Source: Verrucomicrobiota bacterium
GTDB lineage: Bacteria; Verrucomicrobiota; Lentisphaeria; Oligosphaerales; JAFGRS01
Reading direction: 5' to 3'
DNA: 14,186 nt
Assembly: GCA_019136035.1 (NCBI GenBank)
Contig: JAGVUW010000078.1
Span: forward strand, 1 to 14,186
Below the pieces are notes generated by a model, which was not told where the DNA came from, searched no databases, and worked only from the letters and a program-made list of their open reading frames with translations. How positions within the stretch are numbered: position 1 is the first letter of the stretch; the number at the start of each line of letters is the position of its first letter. Shown here in pieces: positions 1 to 7,275 of this stretch. A program made the position numbers and the translations under genes.

Positions 1-1
1 G

Positions 2-934
2 CCAGCCGCCGCCCTGCGTCGCCCGCGCCCGGCCGCGGGCGATTCCGGCCGGCGCAACCCTGTCGCGCGGCCGGCTGCCGTCGCGGCCGCCGACGGCGCC
101 ACGGGCTGGCTCTGCCGGTTCGGTCTCGACGGCCAGCCGTACAGCGAGATCGCCGTCGGCATGGACCCGCTCTCCCCTGCGCTCACGCCGGCCCCGGACG
201 GCACTGGCGTCTGGATCGTCACCCCGGAAGGCCCCGCCGCCGCGGCCATCGCCGTGACGGCTCCGTCCGCCGAGTGGCTCATCGCCGTCAGCGCGGCCGA
301 CCAGGAACGCCTCCTGGTCTGGACGTCCCTCGATGGCCTTCCGCCGGACAGCGGTATGGCCCTGGTCGAGGTCGACACCGACGGCCGACCGCAGCCCGGC
401 GGCCTCGCCGCGGACCTCCGCCGCGACGGGTTCCTAGCCATACCCGAGGGCACCGAACGCCGCTTCAATCTGCGCGTTGGTCCGGCGCTCGAGATGACCC
501 TGAGCCTGCAGCCCGGCTGGAACGCCATCGCGCTGCCGCTGTCGCCGTGGCTGCCGTCGCCGGGGGCCGTCTTCGCCGACGTCGCCGCCGCGCCGCAAGT
601 CTGGCGCTGGGACGCCGGGCAGGGGGCCTACGTGCCCGCGGCGTTCATCGAGCCTTTCACGGGTTATTGGGTCTATGCCGACGCCGCCTGCCGCCTGACA
701 GTGCGCGGCACCCGGCCGTCCCGAGCGGTCCTGAGCCTCTTTCCCGGCTGGAATCTGGTCGGTGTCGAGCGCCCCCGTACGGACCTCGGCGGGCTCGTCT
801 GGCGGCCGGCCGAGTCGCCCGCGGCGGCGCTGGTGGAAGCGGCCCCCGCGTCGGCGGCGGGCCTGCGGCCTGGCGTCGCTTTCTGGGTGCGCGCCGGTGA
901 ACGCCTGGAGCTGTCTCTGGAGCCGTCTGAATGA
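2..934 (+). CDS. Large, probably exported protein with C-terminal GWN repeats (5' end outside window)
   Basis: The frame is open from base 2 to the stop at 932-934, so I read this as the 3' end of a longer gene. The first ATG (160-162 region, Met at 161) has no convincing ribosome site, and the residues before it (GWLCRFGLDGQPYSEIAVG) look like a continuing beta-propeller-type domain. The C-terminal half carries two copies of a 'LSLxPGWNxIALPL / LSLFPGWNLVGVE' pattern, each followed by a predicted beta-rich stretch with Trp and aromatic residues (WRWD, GYWVYAD, FWVRAG). This repeat is typical of the tails of large extracellular proteins of environmental bacteria. Its function is unknown; a surface or cell-envelope role is an inference. 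The stop lies 25 nt before the next gene, so the two may share a transcript. Residues encoded by bases 2-100 are low-complexity (Ala/Arg/Pro), and the exact domain boundary there is unclear. Confidence 0.6.
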   Translation, partial: PAAALRRPRPAAGDSGRRNPVARPAAVAAADGATGWLCRFGLDGQPYSEIAVGMDPLSPALTPAPDGTGVWIVTPEGPAAAAIAVTAPSAEWLIAVSAADQERLLVWTSLDGLPPDSGMALVEVDTDGRPQPGGLAADLRRDGFLAIPEGTERRFNLRVGPALEMTLSLQPGWNAIALPLSPWLPSPGAVFADVAAAPQVWRWDAGQGAYVPAAFIEPFTGYWVYADAACRLTVRGTRPSRAVLSLFPGWNLVGVERPRTDLGGLVWRPAESPAAALVEAAPASAAGLRPGVAFWVRAGERLELSLEPSE

Positions 935-959
935 GGCGACCCGAGCGGGAGCGACGCGG

Positions 960-1769
960 ATGACCGTGGTGCTGTGTCAATGTCGGCATCGGGGGCTGGT
1001 CGATGGCCAGCGCCTGCGTCGCCTGCGCCAGGCCCTGCGGGGCTCCGGGCACCGCCTGGTCGAGGTGGCCGACCTCTGCGCCCTGGCGGCGACCGGCGAC
1101 GACGCCCTGGCCCAGGTGCTGCAGGCCCCGTCGGCCGTCCTCTGCGGCTGCCATGCGCGCGCCCTGCAGGCCCTGGCGGCGCGCCTGGCGGGGCGGGCTC
1201 TGCCGGCCCTGCGCTGTCTCGACCTGCGCGATCCGGCCGCCCCCGAACCGGTGCCGGCCCTCGGGCTGGCCGACCCGCCGGATAGCCCTGCCGACCCGGC
1301 CGATCCGGCCGATCCGGCTGACACCCAGGACCTCCCCGGTGCCGACGACGACGCCTGGTACCCCCTCATCGACCTCGAACGCTGTGTGCACTGCGGCCAG
1401 TGCCAGTCCTTCTGCCTCTTCGGCGTCTACCGCCGAGCCGCGGCGGGCACCGTCACCGTCGCTCAGCCCCGGCAGTGCAAGACTGACTGCCCGGCCTGCG
1501 CCCGCGTCTGCCCTGAGAACGCTGTGATCTTCCCGAAGTGCCCGGACGCGGCGATCAACGGCGCTGCGCTGACGGCCGAGCAGCTCGCGGGAGCCCGCAT
1601 CCGGCTGGAGCCGTCGCAGGTCTTCGGCGGCGACCTGCGCGCCCGCCTGGCGGCCCGCCGCGCCGCTGCCGCGGGTGCGGCCGCGCCGGCGCTCTTCCGC
1701 CCCGGCGCCTTTCCGGCACCAGCCGCGGGCCGCACCGCGGCAGACCGCCCCGGAGGGCCCGCGCCATGA
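960..1769 (+). CDS. Fe-S protein: HdrA-like N-terminus plus two [4Fe-4S] ferredoxin clusters
   Basis: 269 residues. The start at 960 is chosen because a GGGAG (947-951) lies 8 nt upstream and because the longer in-frame extension is Arg-rich noise overlapping the previous gene. Residues 1-90 (VVLCQC, ...VEVADLC..., VLCGCHARAL, ...CLDLRD) resemble the N-terminal CxC/VAACSPR region of HdrA-type heterodisulfide reductase subunits, with cysteines at 6, 8, 40, 62, 64 and 86. A low-complexity ADP-repeat linker (about 109-121) leads to a ferredoxin domain: C142xxC145xxC148xxxC152 and C173xxxC177xxC180xxxC184P. This would bind two [4Fe-4S] clusters; the first lacks the usual Pro after its fourth Cys (FCLFGVY). 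The protein is probably a cytoplasmic electron carrier. Its stop overlaps the start of the radical SAM gene (ATGA), so reducing that enzyme is the simplest role. The HdrA resemblance is by pattern only; the ferredoxin assignment is secure. Confidence 0.85.
   Translation: MTVVLCQCRHRGLVDGQRLRRLRQALRGSGHRLVEVADLCALAATGDDALAQVLQAPSAVLCGCHARALQALAARLAGRALPALRCLDLRDPAAPEPVPALGLADPPDSPADPADPADPADTQDLPGADDDAWYPLIDLERCVHCGQCQSFCLFGVYRRAAAGTVTVAQPRQCKTDCPACARVCPENAVIFPKCPDAAINGAALTAEQLAGARIRLEPSQVFGGDLRARLAARRAAAAGAAAPALFRPGAFPAPAAGRTAADRPGGPAP
1290..1316 (+). repeat. Three 9-bp tandem units (GCCGAYCCG) inside the Fe-S protein gene
   Basis: Three head-to-tail 9-mers at 1290, 1299 and 1308 encode the Ala-Asp-Pro linker between the HdrA-like and ferredoxin halves. 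The unit keeps the reading frame, so copy-number change would only lengthen or shorten the linker. Confidence 0.8.
1752..1757 (+). promoter_or_regulatory. Ribosome binding site GGAGGG for the radical SAM gene
   Basis: GGAGGG ends 8 nt before the ATG at 1766. It supports that start over the much longer upstream extension of the frame, which overlaps the ferredoxin gene. A second ATG follows directly at 1769, but the first has ideal spacing. Confidence 0.75.
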
Positions 1770-2959
1770 TGGGACGCATCGCCTGGCGCTTCCTGCGCGA
1801 GACCGAGCCGCGGCTGCTCGCAAAATTCGCCTATACCTTCGGATGGAAGGGCATGCGGGCGGTGCAGCGCTTCGAACGCCGGCGCGCCCGTGGCCAGAGT
1901 TTCCCGGCCTTCCTGCATCTCTCCATCACCAACGCCTGCAATCTCAGTTGCCAGGGCTGCTGGGTGTCGCCGACAAGGCCGCCACAACACTTGGACCTGG
2001 CTCTGGCGCGGCGCATCATCGACGCGGCCCGGCGGCAGGGCTCGTACTTCTTCGGCATCCTCGGCGGCGAGCCCCTGCTGCACCCGGGCCTCTTCGATCT
2101 CCTCGCGGCCTACCCGGACTGCTACTTCCAGCTCTTCACCAACGGCACCCTCATCACCGCCGAGGTCGCGGAACGCCTGCGGGTGCTGGGCAACGTCACC
2201 CCACTGATCAGCATCGAGGGCCTGGAGCAGACCGGCGACATCCGCCGCGGCGGCGAGGGCGTCTACGCTGCCGCCCTGGCCGGCCTGGAGCACTGCCGCC
2301 AGGCCCGCCTGATCACCGGCGTCGCCTGCAGCGTCTGCCAGTCGAACCAGGCCGAGCTGGCGACGGAGGCCTTCGCGCGGCGTCTGGTCGACCTCGGCGT
2401 GCACTACCTCTGGTACTACCTCTACCGGCCGGTCGGCCCGCGGCCCTGCCCGGAGCTGGCCCTGGAGCGCGATCAGATCGTCGCCCTGCGCCGCTTCCTG
2501 GTCGAGCTGCGCCTGCGCGTGCCCATCCTCGTCGTCGATGCCTACTGGGACCACGAGGGCCGCGCCCTCTGCCCGGCCGCCGTCGGCATCAGCCACCACA
2601 TCAACCCCTGGGGCAGCGTCGAGCCCTGCCCGATCATCCAGTTCGCCAAGGACTCCCTCGCCGAGGCCCCCGACATCGGCGCCGCCCTCACCGAATCGGC
2701 CTTTCTCCGGGCCTTCCGCGAGTTCGCCTGCGAGGCCGGTCGCGGCTGCATCGTCATGACCGACCCAGGCCGCCTGAAGGCCTTCCTGGAAGCCCAGCAG
2801 GCGCGCGACTGCACCGGCCGCGGCACCGGCCTGGCGGAACTGTCCGCCTCGTGCGGCCGTCTCAGTCATCACATTCCCGGGGTCGAGATCCCTGAGCGAC
2901 ACTGGGCCTATCGTTTCGGCAAGAAGCACTGGTTCTTCGGTTTTGGTGCCTACGGCTGA
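1766..2959 (+). CDS. Radical SAM enzyme with SPASM-like C-terminus
   Basis: 397 residues. The radical SAM cluster motif is C58xxxC62xxC65 (ACNLSCQGCW), followed by the SAM-binding G100-G101-E102-P103 and a strand ending TNGTLI (125-130). A C-terminal segment has C269-x13-G283-x4-C288 (CP...NPWGSVEPC), which matches the first half of the SPASM pattern, then further cysteines at 228, 322, 328, 349 and 363. The CxxC and CxxxC second half of SPASM is not evident, so an incomplete auxiliary [4Fe-4S] site is likely. The C-terminus is strikingly aromatic and basic (HWAYRFGKKHWFFGFGAYG). Its gene overlaps the upstream ferredoxin-type gene by ATGA and precedes the DUF116-prenyl synthase by 36 nt. I infer that it modifies a polyprenyl or cyclised product, perhaps analogously to HpnH in hopanoid synthesis, but it does not look like HpnH itself. 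The substrate is unknown. Confidence 0.9.
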   Translation: MMGRIAWRFLRETEPRLLAKFAYTFGWKGMRAVQRFERRRARGQSFPAFLHLSITNACNLSCQGCWVSPTRPPQHLDLALARRIIDAARRQGSYFFGILGGEPLLHPGLFDLLAAYPDCYFQLFTNGTLITAEVAERLRVLGNVTPLISIEGLEQTGDIRRGGEGVYAAALAGLEHCRQARLITGVACSVCQSNQAELATEAFARRLVDLGVHYLWYYLYRPVGPRPCPELALERDQIVALRRFLVELRLRVPILVVDAYWDHEGRALCPAAVGISHHINPWGSVEPCPIIQFAKDSLAEAPDIGAALTESAFLRAFREFACEAGRGCIVMTDPGRLKAFLEAQQARDCTGRGTGLAELSASCGRLSHHIPGVEIPERHWAYRFGKKHWFFGFGAYG

Positions 2960-2995
2960 CCGCAGCCTTGGCTGTGGCGAGGGAGAATCGTACGG

Positions 2996-4636
2996 ATGCC
3001 GCGTCTGGAGCAGAGCAGCGCATCGTCCGGCCTGTCGGCGCATCGGGTCCCTCCGGGGCGCGCCGAGCGCCTGCGTCTGCAGCAGGCCGTCGAGCGCTAC
3101 CTCGCCGACGGCGAGCTGGTCCCGCCGTTAGGCCTTGACGAGATTCGTTCTCACGCCGAGGCGATCGCCCGTCAGGCCCACGCCGGGGATGTCGTCGGCT
3201 ACCTCATGGTCCTGCTTGGCAGTGCTGTCTGGCGTGACACCGTGGCGGCGGTGCCGTGCGAGCGCCGCGTGCTGCTCCTGCCGCAGTGCCTGCGGTCCTC
3301 GCGGGAGTGCCGGGCTCAGGTCGACGAGCTCGGTCTGCTCTGCGCTCACTGCGGGTCCTGTGCCCTCGGCAGTCTCGAAGCGGAGGCCCACGCCCTCGGC
3401 TACGTCGTCCTCATCGCCGAAGGCTTCACCCTCGTCCGGCAGCTCCTCGAGCAGGGCTGCATCGACGCGGTCATCGGGGTGAGCTGCATGGAGGCCCTCG
3501 AGAAGTCGTTTCCGGTGCTCGCGGCCGAGGCCATCCCGAGCCTGGCGGTGCCCCTCTACCGCGATGGCTGCCGGGACACCGCCGTCGATGTCGATGACGT
3601 CCGCGCCCTCCTGCGCCTGCGCCGCCCCGGCCGCGAGCCGCGCCTCGGCCTGGAGGCCCTGCGCGTCCGGGTCGAGTCGTGGTTCACGCCGCCGGCCCTC
3701 GAGGCCGTCCTCGGGTCGGGCGGCGGCGCGCCGGGTCGCGTCTCGCGGGCCTGGCTGGCGCGTTCGGGCAAGCGCTGGCGGCCCTTCCTCACCGCCGCGG
3801 CCTGGCAGGCCCTCGCCGCCGAGCCCGGCGAGGATGTCCCGGCGAGCGTGCAGCGCCTGGCCGTGGCCGTGGAATGCTTCCACAAGGCTTCGCTCATCCA
3901 CGACGACATCGAGGATGGCGACGAGGTCCGCGACCAGGCGCCGACTCTCCATGTCACCGAGGGCCTGCCGGTCGCTCTCAACATCGGCGACCTCCTCCTC
4001 GGCGAGGGCTACCGCCTTATCGCCGACTGCGGCCTGCCGCCCGAACGCCTTGCGCGCGTCCTCGCGGTCGCCGCCGAGAGCCATCGCGACCTCGCCCTCG
4101 GACAGGGCGAGGAACTGGCCTGGCGGCGGTCGCCGCGGGCCCTGACCACCGACTGGGTCCTCGAGGTCTTCCGCCTCAAGACCGCGCCGGCCTTCGCCGT
4201 GGCCCTCCGCCTCGGCGCCCTGGCCGCGGGCGTCGACGAGCCGGTCGAGGCCCTGTCGCGCTTCAGCACGGCCCTCGGCATTGCCTACCAGATCCACGAC
4301 GATATCGCCGACAGCCGCGGCCCCGACGGCGCGCCGCTGTGGTCGTCGGCCTGCCTGCCGGTGCTGACCACGGCCCTGGCCTTCGATCTCGCCGACGAGC
4401 ACCTCCAGAGCGCCATCGTCGAGGCCTGGTGCCGGCCGCCGGCGCCGGAGGCGGTCCGGGCGCGCTTCCTGGCACTGCTTGCGGATGACCGCGTGGCTGC
4501 CAAGGCTGCCCTGCTCTTCGAGCACTACCGCAACGAGGCCCTGCGCGCCCTGGCGCCGCTGCGGCAGGCGCCGCTGAAGGCCCTCCTGCAGCGCGCCGTC
4601 TGGCGTCTCCTCGGCGACGGGACGCCGCGGCCATGA
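2996..4636 (+). CDS. Fusion of DUF116 with an all-trans polyprenyl diphosphate synthase
   Basis: 546 residues; GAGGGAG (2979-2985) lies 10 nt before the ATG. Residues ~90-205 are a DUF116 domain: LLLPQC98L, C105, C116xxC119xxC122, C155, GVSC164 and DGC192RDT, a cysteine pattern suited to metal or Fe-S binding. Residues ~250-540 are a trans-isoprenyl diphosphate synthase: G258KRWRP, first Asp-rich motif D303DIED307, GQ at 369-370, KT at 395-396 and second motif D435DIAD439. All catalytic motifs are intact, so it should condense isopentenyl diphosphate with an allylic diphosphate. The first motif lacks the two-residue insertion of bacterial farnesyl diphosphate synthases, and the residue five positions before it is Ala298. 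A small residue there usually allows longer chains, so a C20 or longer product is inferred. Stand-alone synthases are about 300-350 residues; the extra length is the DUF116 part. The stop overlaps the next start (ATGA). The role of DUF116 is not known to me. Confidence 0.92.
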   Translation: MPRLEQSSASSGLSAHRVPPGRAERLRLQQAVERYLADGELVPPLGLDEIRSHAEAIARQAHAGDVVGYLMVLLGSAVWRDTVAAVPCERRVLLLPQCLRSSRECRAQVDELGLLCAHCGSCALGSLEAEAHALGYVVLIAEGFTLVRQLLEQGCIDAVIGVSCMEALEKSFPVLAAEAIPSLAVPLYRDGCRDTAVDVDDVRALLRLRRPGREPRLGLEALRVRVESWFTPPALEAVLGSGGGAPGRVSRAWLARSGKRWRPFLTAAAWQALAAEPGEDVPASVQRLAVAVECFHKASLIHDDIEDGDEVRDQAPTLHVTEGLPVALNIGDLLLGEGYRLIADCGLPPERLARVLAVAAESHRDLALGQGEELAWRRSPRALTTDWVLEVFRLKTAPAFAVALRLGALAAGVDEPVEALSRFSTALGIAYQIHDDIADSRGPDGAPLWSSACLPVLTTALAFDLADEHLQSAIVEAWCRPPAPEAVRARFLALLADDRVAAKAALLFEHYRNEALRALAPLRQAPLKALLQRAVWRLLGDGTPRP

Positions 4637-5508
4637 AGGCCGGTCCGGCCATCACCGCGGACCTCCTCCGGGTGGCGGCGCGTTCGCGGCGCCTGCTCGA
4701 CCGCGCTGCCCGCCGCCGCATCGCGGGCTTCCTCTGTGCGTGCGCCCTGCCCACCGGCGGCTGTCGCGGCCGCGGCCCTGCGGCCGACGTCTACTACACC
4801 CTCTTCGGACTTCTGGCCGGCACCGCCCTGCGGGCGCCGCTCGACCGCCGCCGTCATCGCGCCTGGCTCGACGCCATCGACCCCGCCGGCCTCGACCTCC
4901 CGCATCTCGCCTCCTGGATTGCCAGCCAGCGCCTGCTGCGGTTCTTCGGCCTGCCTCTTTCGAGGCGCCGCCGTGCCGCCGCCGCCCTGGCGGCCTACCG
5001 CAGCCCCGACGGCGCCTTTAGCCTCGACCCCAGCGGCCCCGGCAGCGCCTACGGCCTCTACCTCGCGGTGATCGCCGGCGAGGGCCTCGGTCGGGCGGCG
5101 CCCGCCATCGCGCCGGGTCCGTCCCGGGCTCTCCTCGATCAGGCCCTCGCCGACCGGTCTGTCGGCCTCAGCCCGCTGGCCGCGTCGACCCTGGCCCTGC
5201 AGGCCCTCGGCGGCGCGCCGCCGGCACCCGCGGTGCTCTCGGCCCTGTCGGCCTGCCGGCGTCCCGATGGCGGCTTCGCGGCCCACCCCGACGCCCCGGC
5301 GTCGGACCTCCTCTCGACCGCCGTCGGCGCCCTGACGCAACGCCGCCTCGGGGCGCCGCTGTGCGCCGGCGAGGCCAGCGCCGCGGCGCAGTTCGTCCAG
5401 AGCCTCTGGGATGACTCCGGCGGTTTCCGTGGCGCTGTCGCCGACACGATGCCCGACTGCGAGTACACCGCCTACGCGCTGCTGGCCCTGGGAGCCCTCG
5501 AGCCATGA
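4633..5508 (+). CDS. Small prenyltransferase/terpene-cyclase-fold (alpha/alpha toroid) protein
   Basis: 291 residues, starting inside the stop of the prenyl synthase gene (ATGA). It has spaced repeats of the protein-prenyltransferase/QW type: TGGCRGR (41-47), PDGAFS (125-130), PDGGFAA (211-217), DSGGFRG (261-267), and a closing helix PDCEYTAYALLALG. The length fits a beta-subunit-like toroid (protein farnesyl/geranylgeranyl transferase beta is ~330-430) rather than a full two-domain squalene cyclase. No DxDD motif is present, so it is not an acid-initiating class II cyclase. In eukaryotic prenyltransferase beta subunits the last repeat supplies a zinc-binding His; the apparent equivalent here is Glu277, so the canonical zinc site seems absent. 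It may be a partner subunit or scaffold for the adjacent cyclase, or a divergent transferase. Both are inferences from position and fold. Confidence 0.8.
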   Translation: MKAGPAITADLLRVAARSRRLLDRAARRRIAGFLCACALPTGGCRGRGPAADVYYTLFGLLAGTALRAPLDRRRHRAWLDAIDPAGLDLPHLASWIASQRLLRFFGLPLSRRRRAAAALAAYRSPDGAFSLDPSGPGSAYGLYLAVIAGEGLGRAAPAIAPGPSRALLDQALADRSVGLSPLAASTLALQALGGAPPAPAVLSALSACRRPDGGFAAHPDAPASDLLSTAVGALTQRRLGAPLCAGEASAAAQFVQSLWDDSGGFRGAVADTMPDCEYTAYALLALGALEP

Positions 5509-7268
5509 CGGACGACGCTGCGATTGCCGCCTTCCATCGCCGCTGCTGTGACGGCCTCCTGGCGGCCCGCGCTGCCCGCGGCGAGTGGCGCGGCCGGCTG
5601 TCGTCGAGCGCCCTGTCGACGGCGGTGGCCGCCTTCGCGCTGCGTTACGACCCCGACCCGGCCTCCCAGCGTGCCGCCGCCCGCGGGCTGGACTGGCTTG
5701 GCGAGGCGATTCTGACAGACGGCAGTTGGGGCGATACGCCGTCGAGTCCCGGCAATCTCAGCACGACCCTCCTGGCCCTCTCGGCGCTGTCGGCCGGCGC
5801 GGCGGTCGAGGCCCACCGGCCGCGGATCGAGCGTGCCGAGGCCTGGGTCCGCGGTCAGCTCGGCAGCACGGCCCCGTCGGCGCTGGCGGCGGCAGTCCTG
5901 TCGCGTTACGGCACCGACCGGACGTTCTCGGTGCCGATCCTGACGGTTCTGGCCCTCGCGGGCCGTCTTGGTGCGGCGCCGGACTGCTGGCAGCAGGTCC
6001 CGGCCCTCCCGGTCGAACTGGCGGCGCTGCCGCGCGGGTGTTTCACGCTCGTCGGCCTGCCGGTGGTGAGCTATGCCCTCCCGGCGCTCATCGCCATGGG
6101 CTGGGTGCGTCATCGCCTCGGGCCGTCGCCGCGGCTGCCCTGGCGCGGCCCCTGCGGCCGGCTGGCCCTGCGCCGCCTCGTTGACCTTCAGCCTCTCTCG
6201 GGAGGCTTCCTGGAGGCGGCGCCCCTGACTGCCTTCGTCGCCATGAGCCTGGCGGCCTCCGGCGGCCAGCCGGCGGTCGTCCTGGAACGCTGCAGGGGCT
6301 TCCTCCTCGCGACCCAGCGCCCGGACGGGAGCTGGCCCATCGACACCGACCTGGCCACCTGGGTCACGACCCTGGCCATCCAGGGCCTCGGCGAGGACCT
6401 CCCCCAGGCCGACCGCGACGGCCTCCGGGAGTGGCTCCTGGCACAGCAGTTCCGCCAGACGCATCCCTTCACCGGGGCGGCGCCGGGTGGCTGGGCCTGG
6501 ACCGACCTCCCCGGTGGCGTCCCCGACGCCGACGACACCGCCGGCGCCCTCCTGGCCCTGCATCGCCTCGGCGGTCCGGCGCCGTCACTGCGGCCGGCCG
6601 CCGAGGCCGGGCTCACCTGGCTGCTCGATCTCGCCAACCGCGATGGCGGTATCCCGACCTTCTGCCGGGGCTGGGGGCGGCTGCCGTTCGACCGCAGCAC
6701 CGCCGAGATCACGGCGCACGCCCTGCGCGCCTTCGTGCTCTGGGAGCCGGCGGTCTCGGCGCCGCTCCAGGCCCGCCTGCGCCGCGCCACCGCGGCCGGC
6801 CTGGAGTACCTGCGTCGCGTGCAGCGTCCGGATGGCGCCTGGGTGCCGCTGTGGTTCGGCCATCAGAGCGCCCCCGACCACGCCAACCCGGTCGTCGGCA
6901 CGGCCCGCGTCCTGGCGGCGCTGAGCGAGGTCCTGCCTTCGGCCGCGGCGGCGGGGACGGCCTGGGTCCGCGCCGCGGTCGACTGGCTGGTGGCCGTGCA
7001 GGGCGCCGATGGCGGCTGGGGTGGTGACCGCGGCCTGGCCGCGAGTGCCGAGGAGACGGCGTTGGCCGTGCGCGCCCTGGTGTCCTGGCCGGTGGCACGC
7101 GACCGCGCCGCGGCCGGCGTCGGCTGGCTCATGGCGCACCCCGAGGCCCTCGACCGGCCGGCACCGATCGGGCTGTACTTCTCCAGCCTGTGGTACGCCC
7201 AGGACCTCTACCCGCGACTCTTCACCTGCGAGGCCCTGCGCGCCTGGCGAGCCGCGGTGCGGCGGTGA
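5505..7268 (+). CDS. Class II terpene cyclase, squalene-hopene cyclase family
   Basis: 587 residues; a GGGAG at 5490-5494 lies 10 nt before the ATG, which overlaps the previous stop (ATGA). The acid catalyst motif is D341-A-D343-D344-T345, equivalent to the DxDDT of squalene-hopene cyclase that protonates the terminal double bond. QW-type repeats occur at DGSWG (72-76), DGSWP (274-278), GGWAW (328-332), DGGIP (380-384), DGAW (443-446) and DGGWGG (502-507), distributed over two alpha-barrel halves. Typical squalene-hopene cyclases are about 620-720 residues, so this one is somewhat short. The usual GSWxGRWG segment is replaced by GAWVPLWFGHQ. Its natural substrate could be squalene, another polyprene or a polyprenyl diphosphate; with a prenyl diphosphate synthase in the operon and no squalene synthase in view, a non-squalene substrate is a reasonable inference. 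It is probably a peripheral membrane protein like its relatives. Confidence 0.92.
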   Translation: MTDDAAIAAFHRRCCDGLLAARAARGEWRGRLSSSALSTAVAAFALRYDPDPASQRAAARGLDWLGEAILTDGSWGDTPSSPGNLSTTLLALSALSAGAAVEAHRPRIERAEAWVRGQLGSTAPSALAAAVLSRYGTDRTFSVPILTVLALAGRLGAAPDCWQQVPALPVELAALPRGCFTLVGLPVVSYALPALIAMGWVRHRLGPSPRLPWRGPCGRLALRRLVDLQPLSGGFLEAAPLTAFVAMSLAASGGQPAVVLERCRGFLLATQRPDGSWPIDTDLATWVTTLAIQGLGEDLPQADRDGLREWLLAQQFRQTHPFTGAAPGGWAWTDLPGGVPDADDTAGALLALHRLGGPAPSLRPAAEAGLTWLLDLANRDGGIPTFCRGWGRLPFDRSTAEITAHALRAFVLWEPAVSAPLQARLRRATAAGLEYLRRVQRPDGAWVPLWFGHQSAPDHANPVVGTARVLAALSEVLPSAAAAGTAWVRAAVDWLVAVQGADGGWGGDRGLAASAEETALAVRALVSWPVARDRAAAGVGWLMAHPEALDRPAPIGLYFSSLWYAQDLYPRLFTCEALRAWRAAVRR

Positions 7269-7275
7269 TACCCTC

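Noticed and set aside
1463..3043. 526-codon minus-strand ORF opposite the radical SAM gene
   Set aside because: It is antisense to a gene with intact CxxxCxxC and GGEP motifs; the shadow peptide has no recognisable fold.
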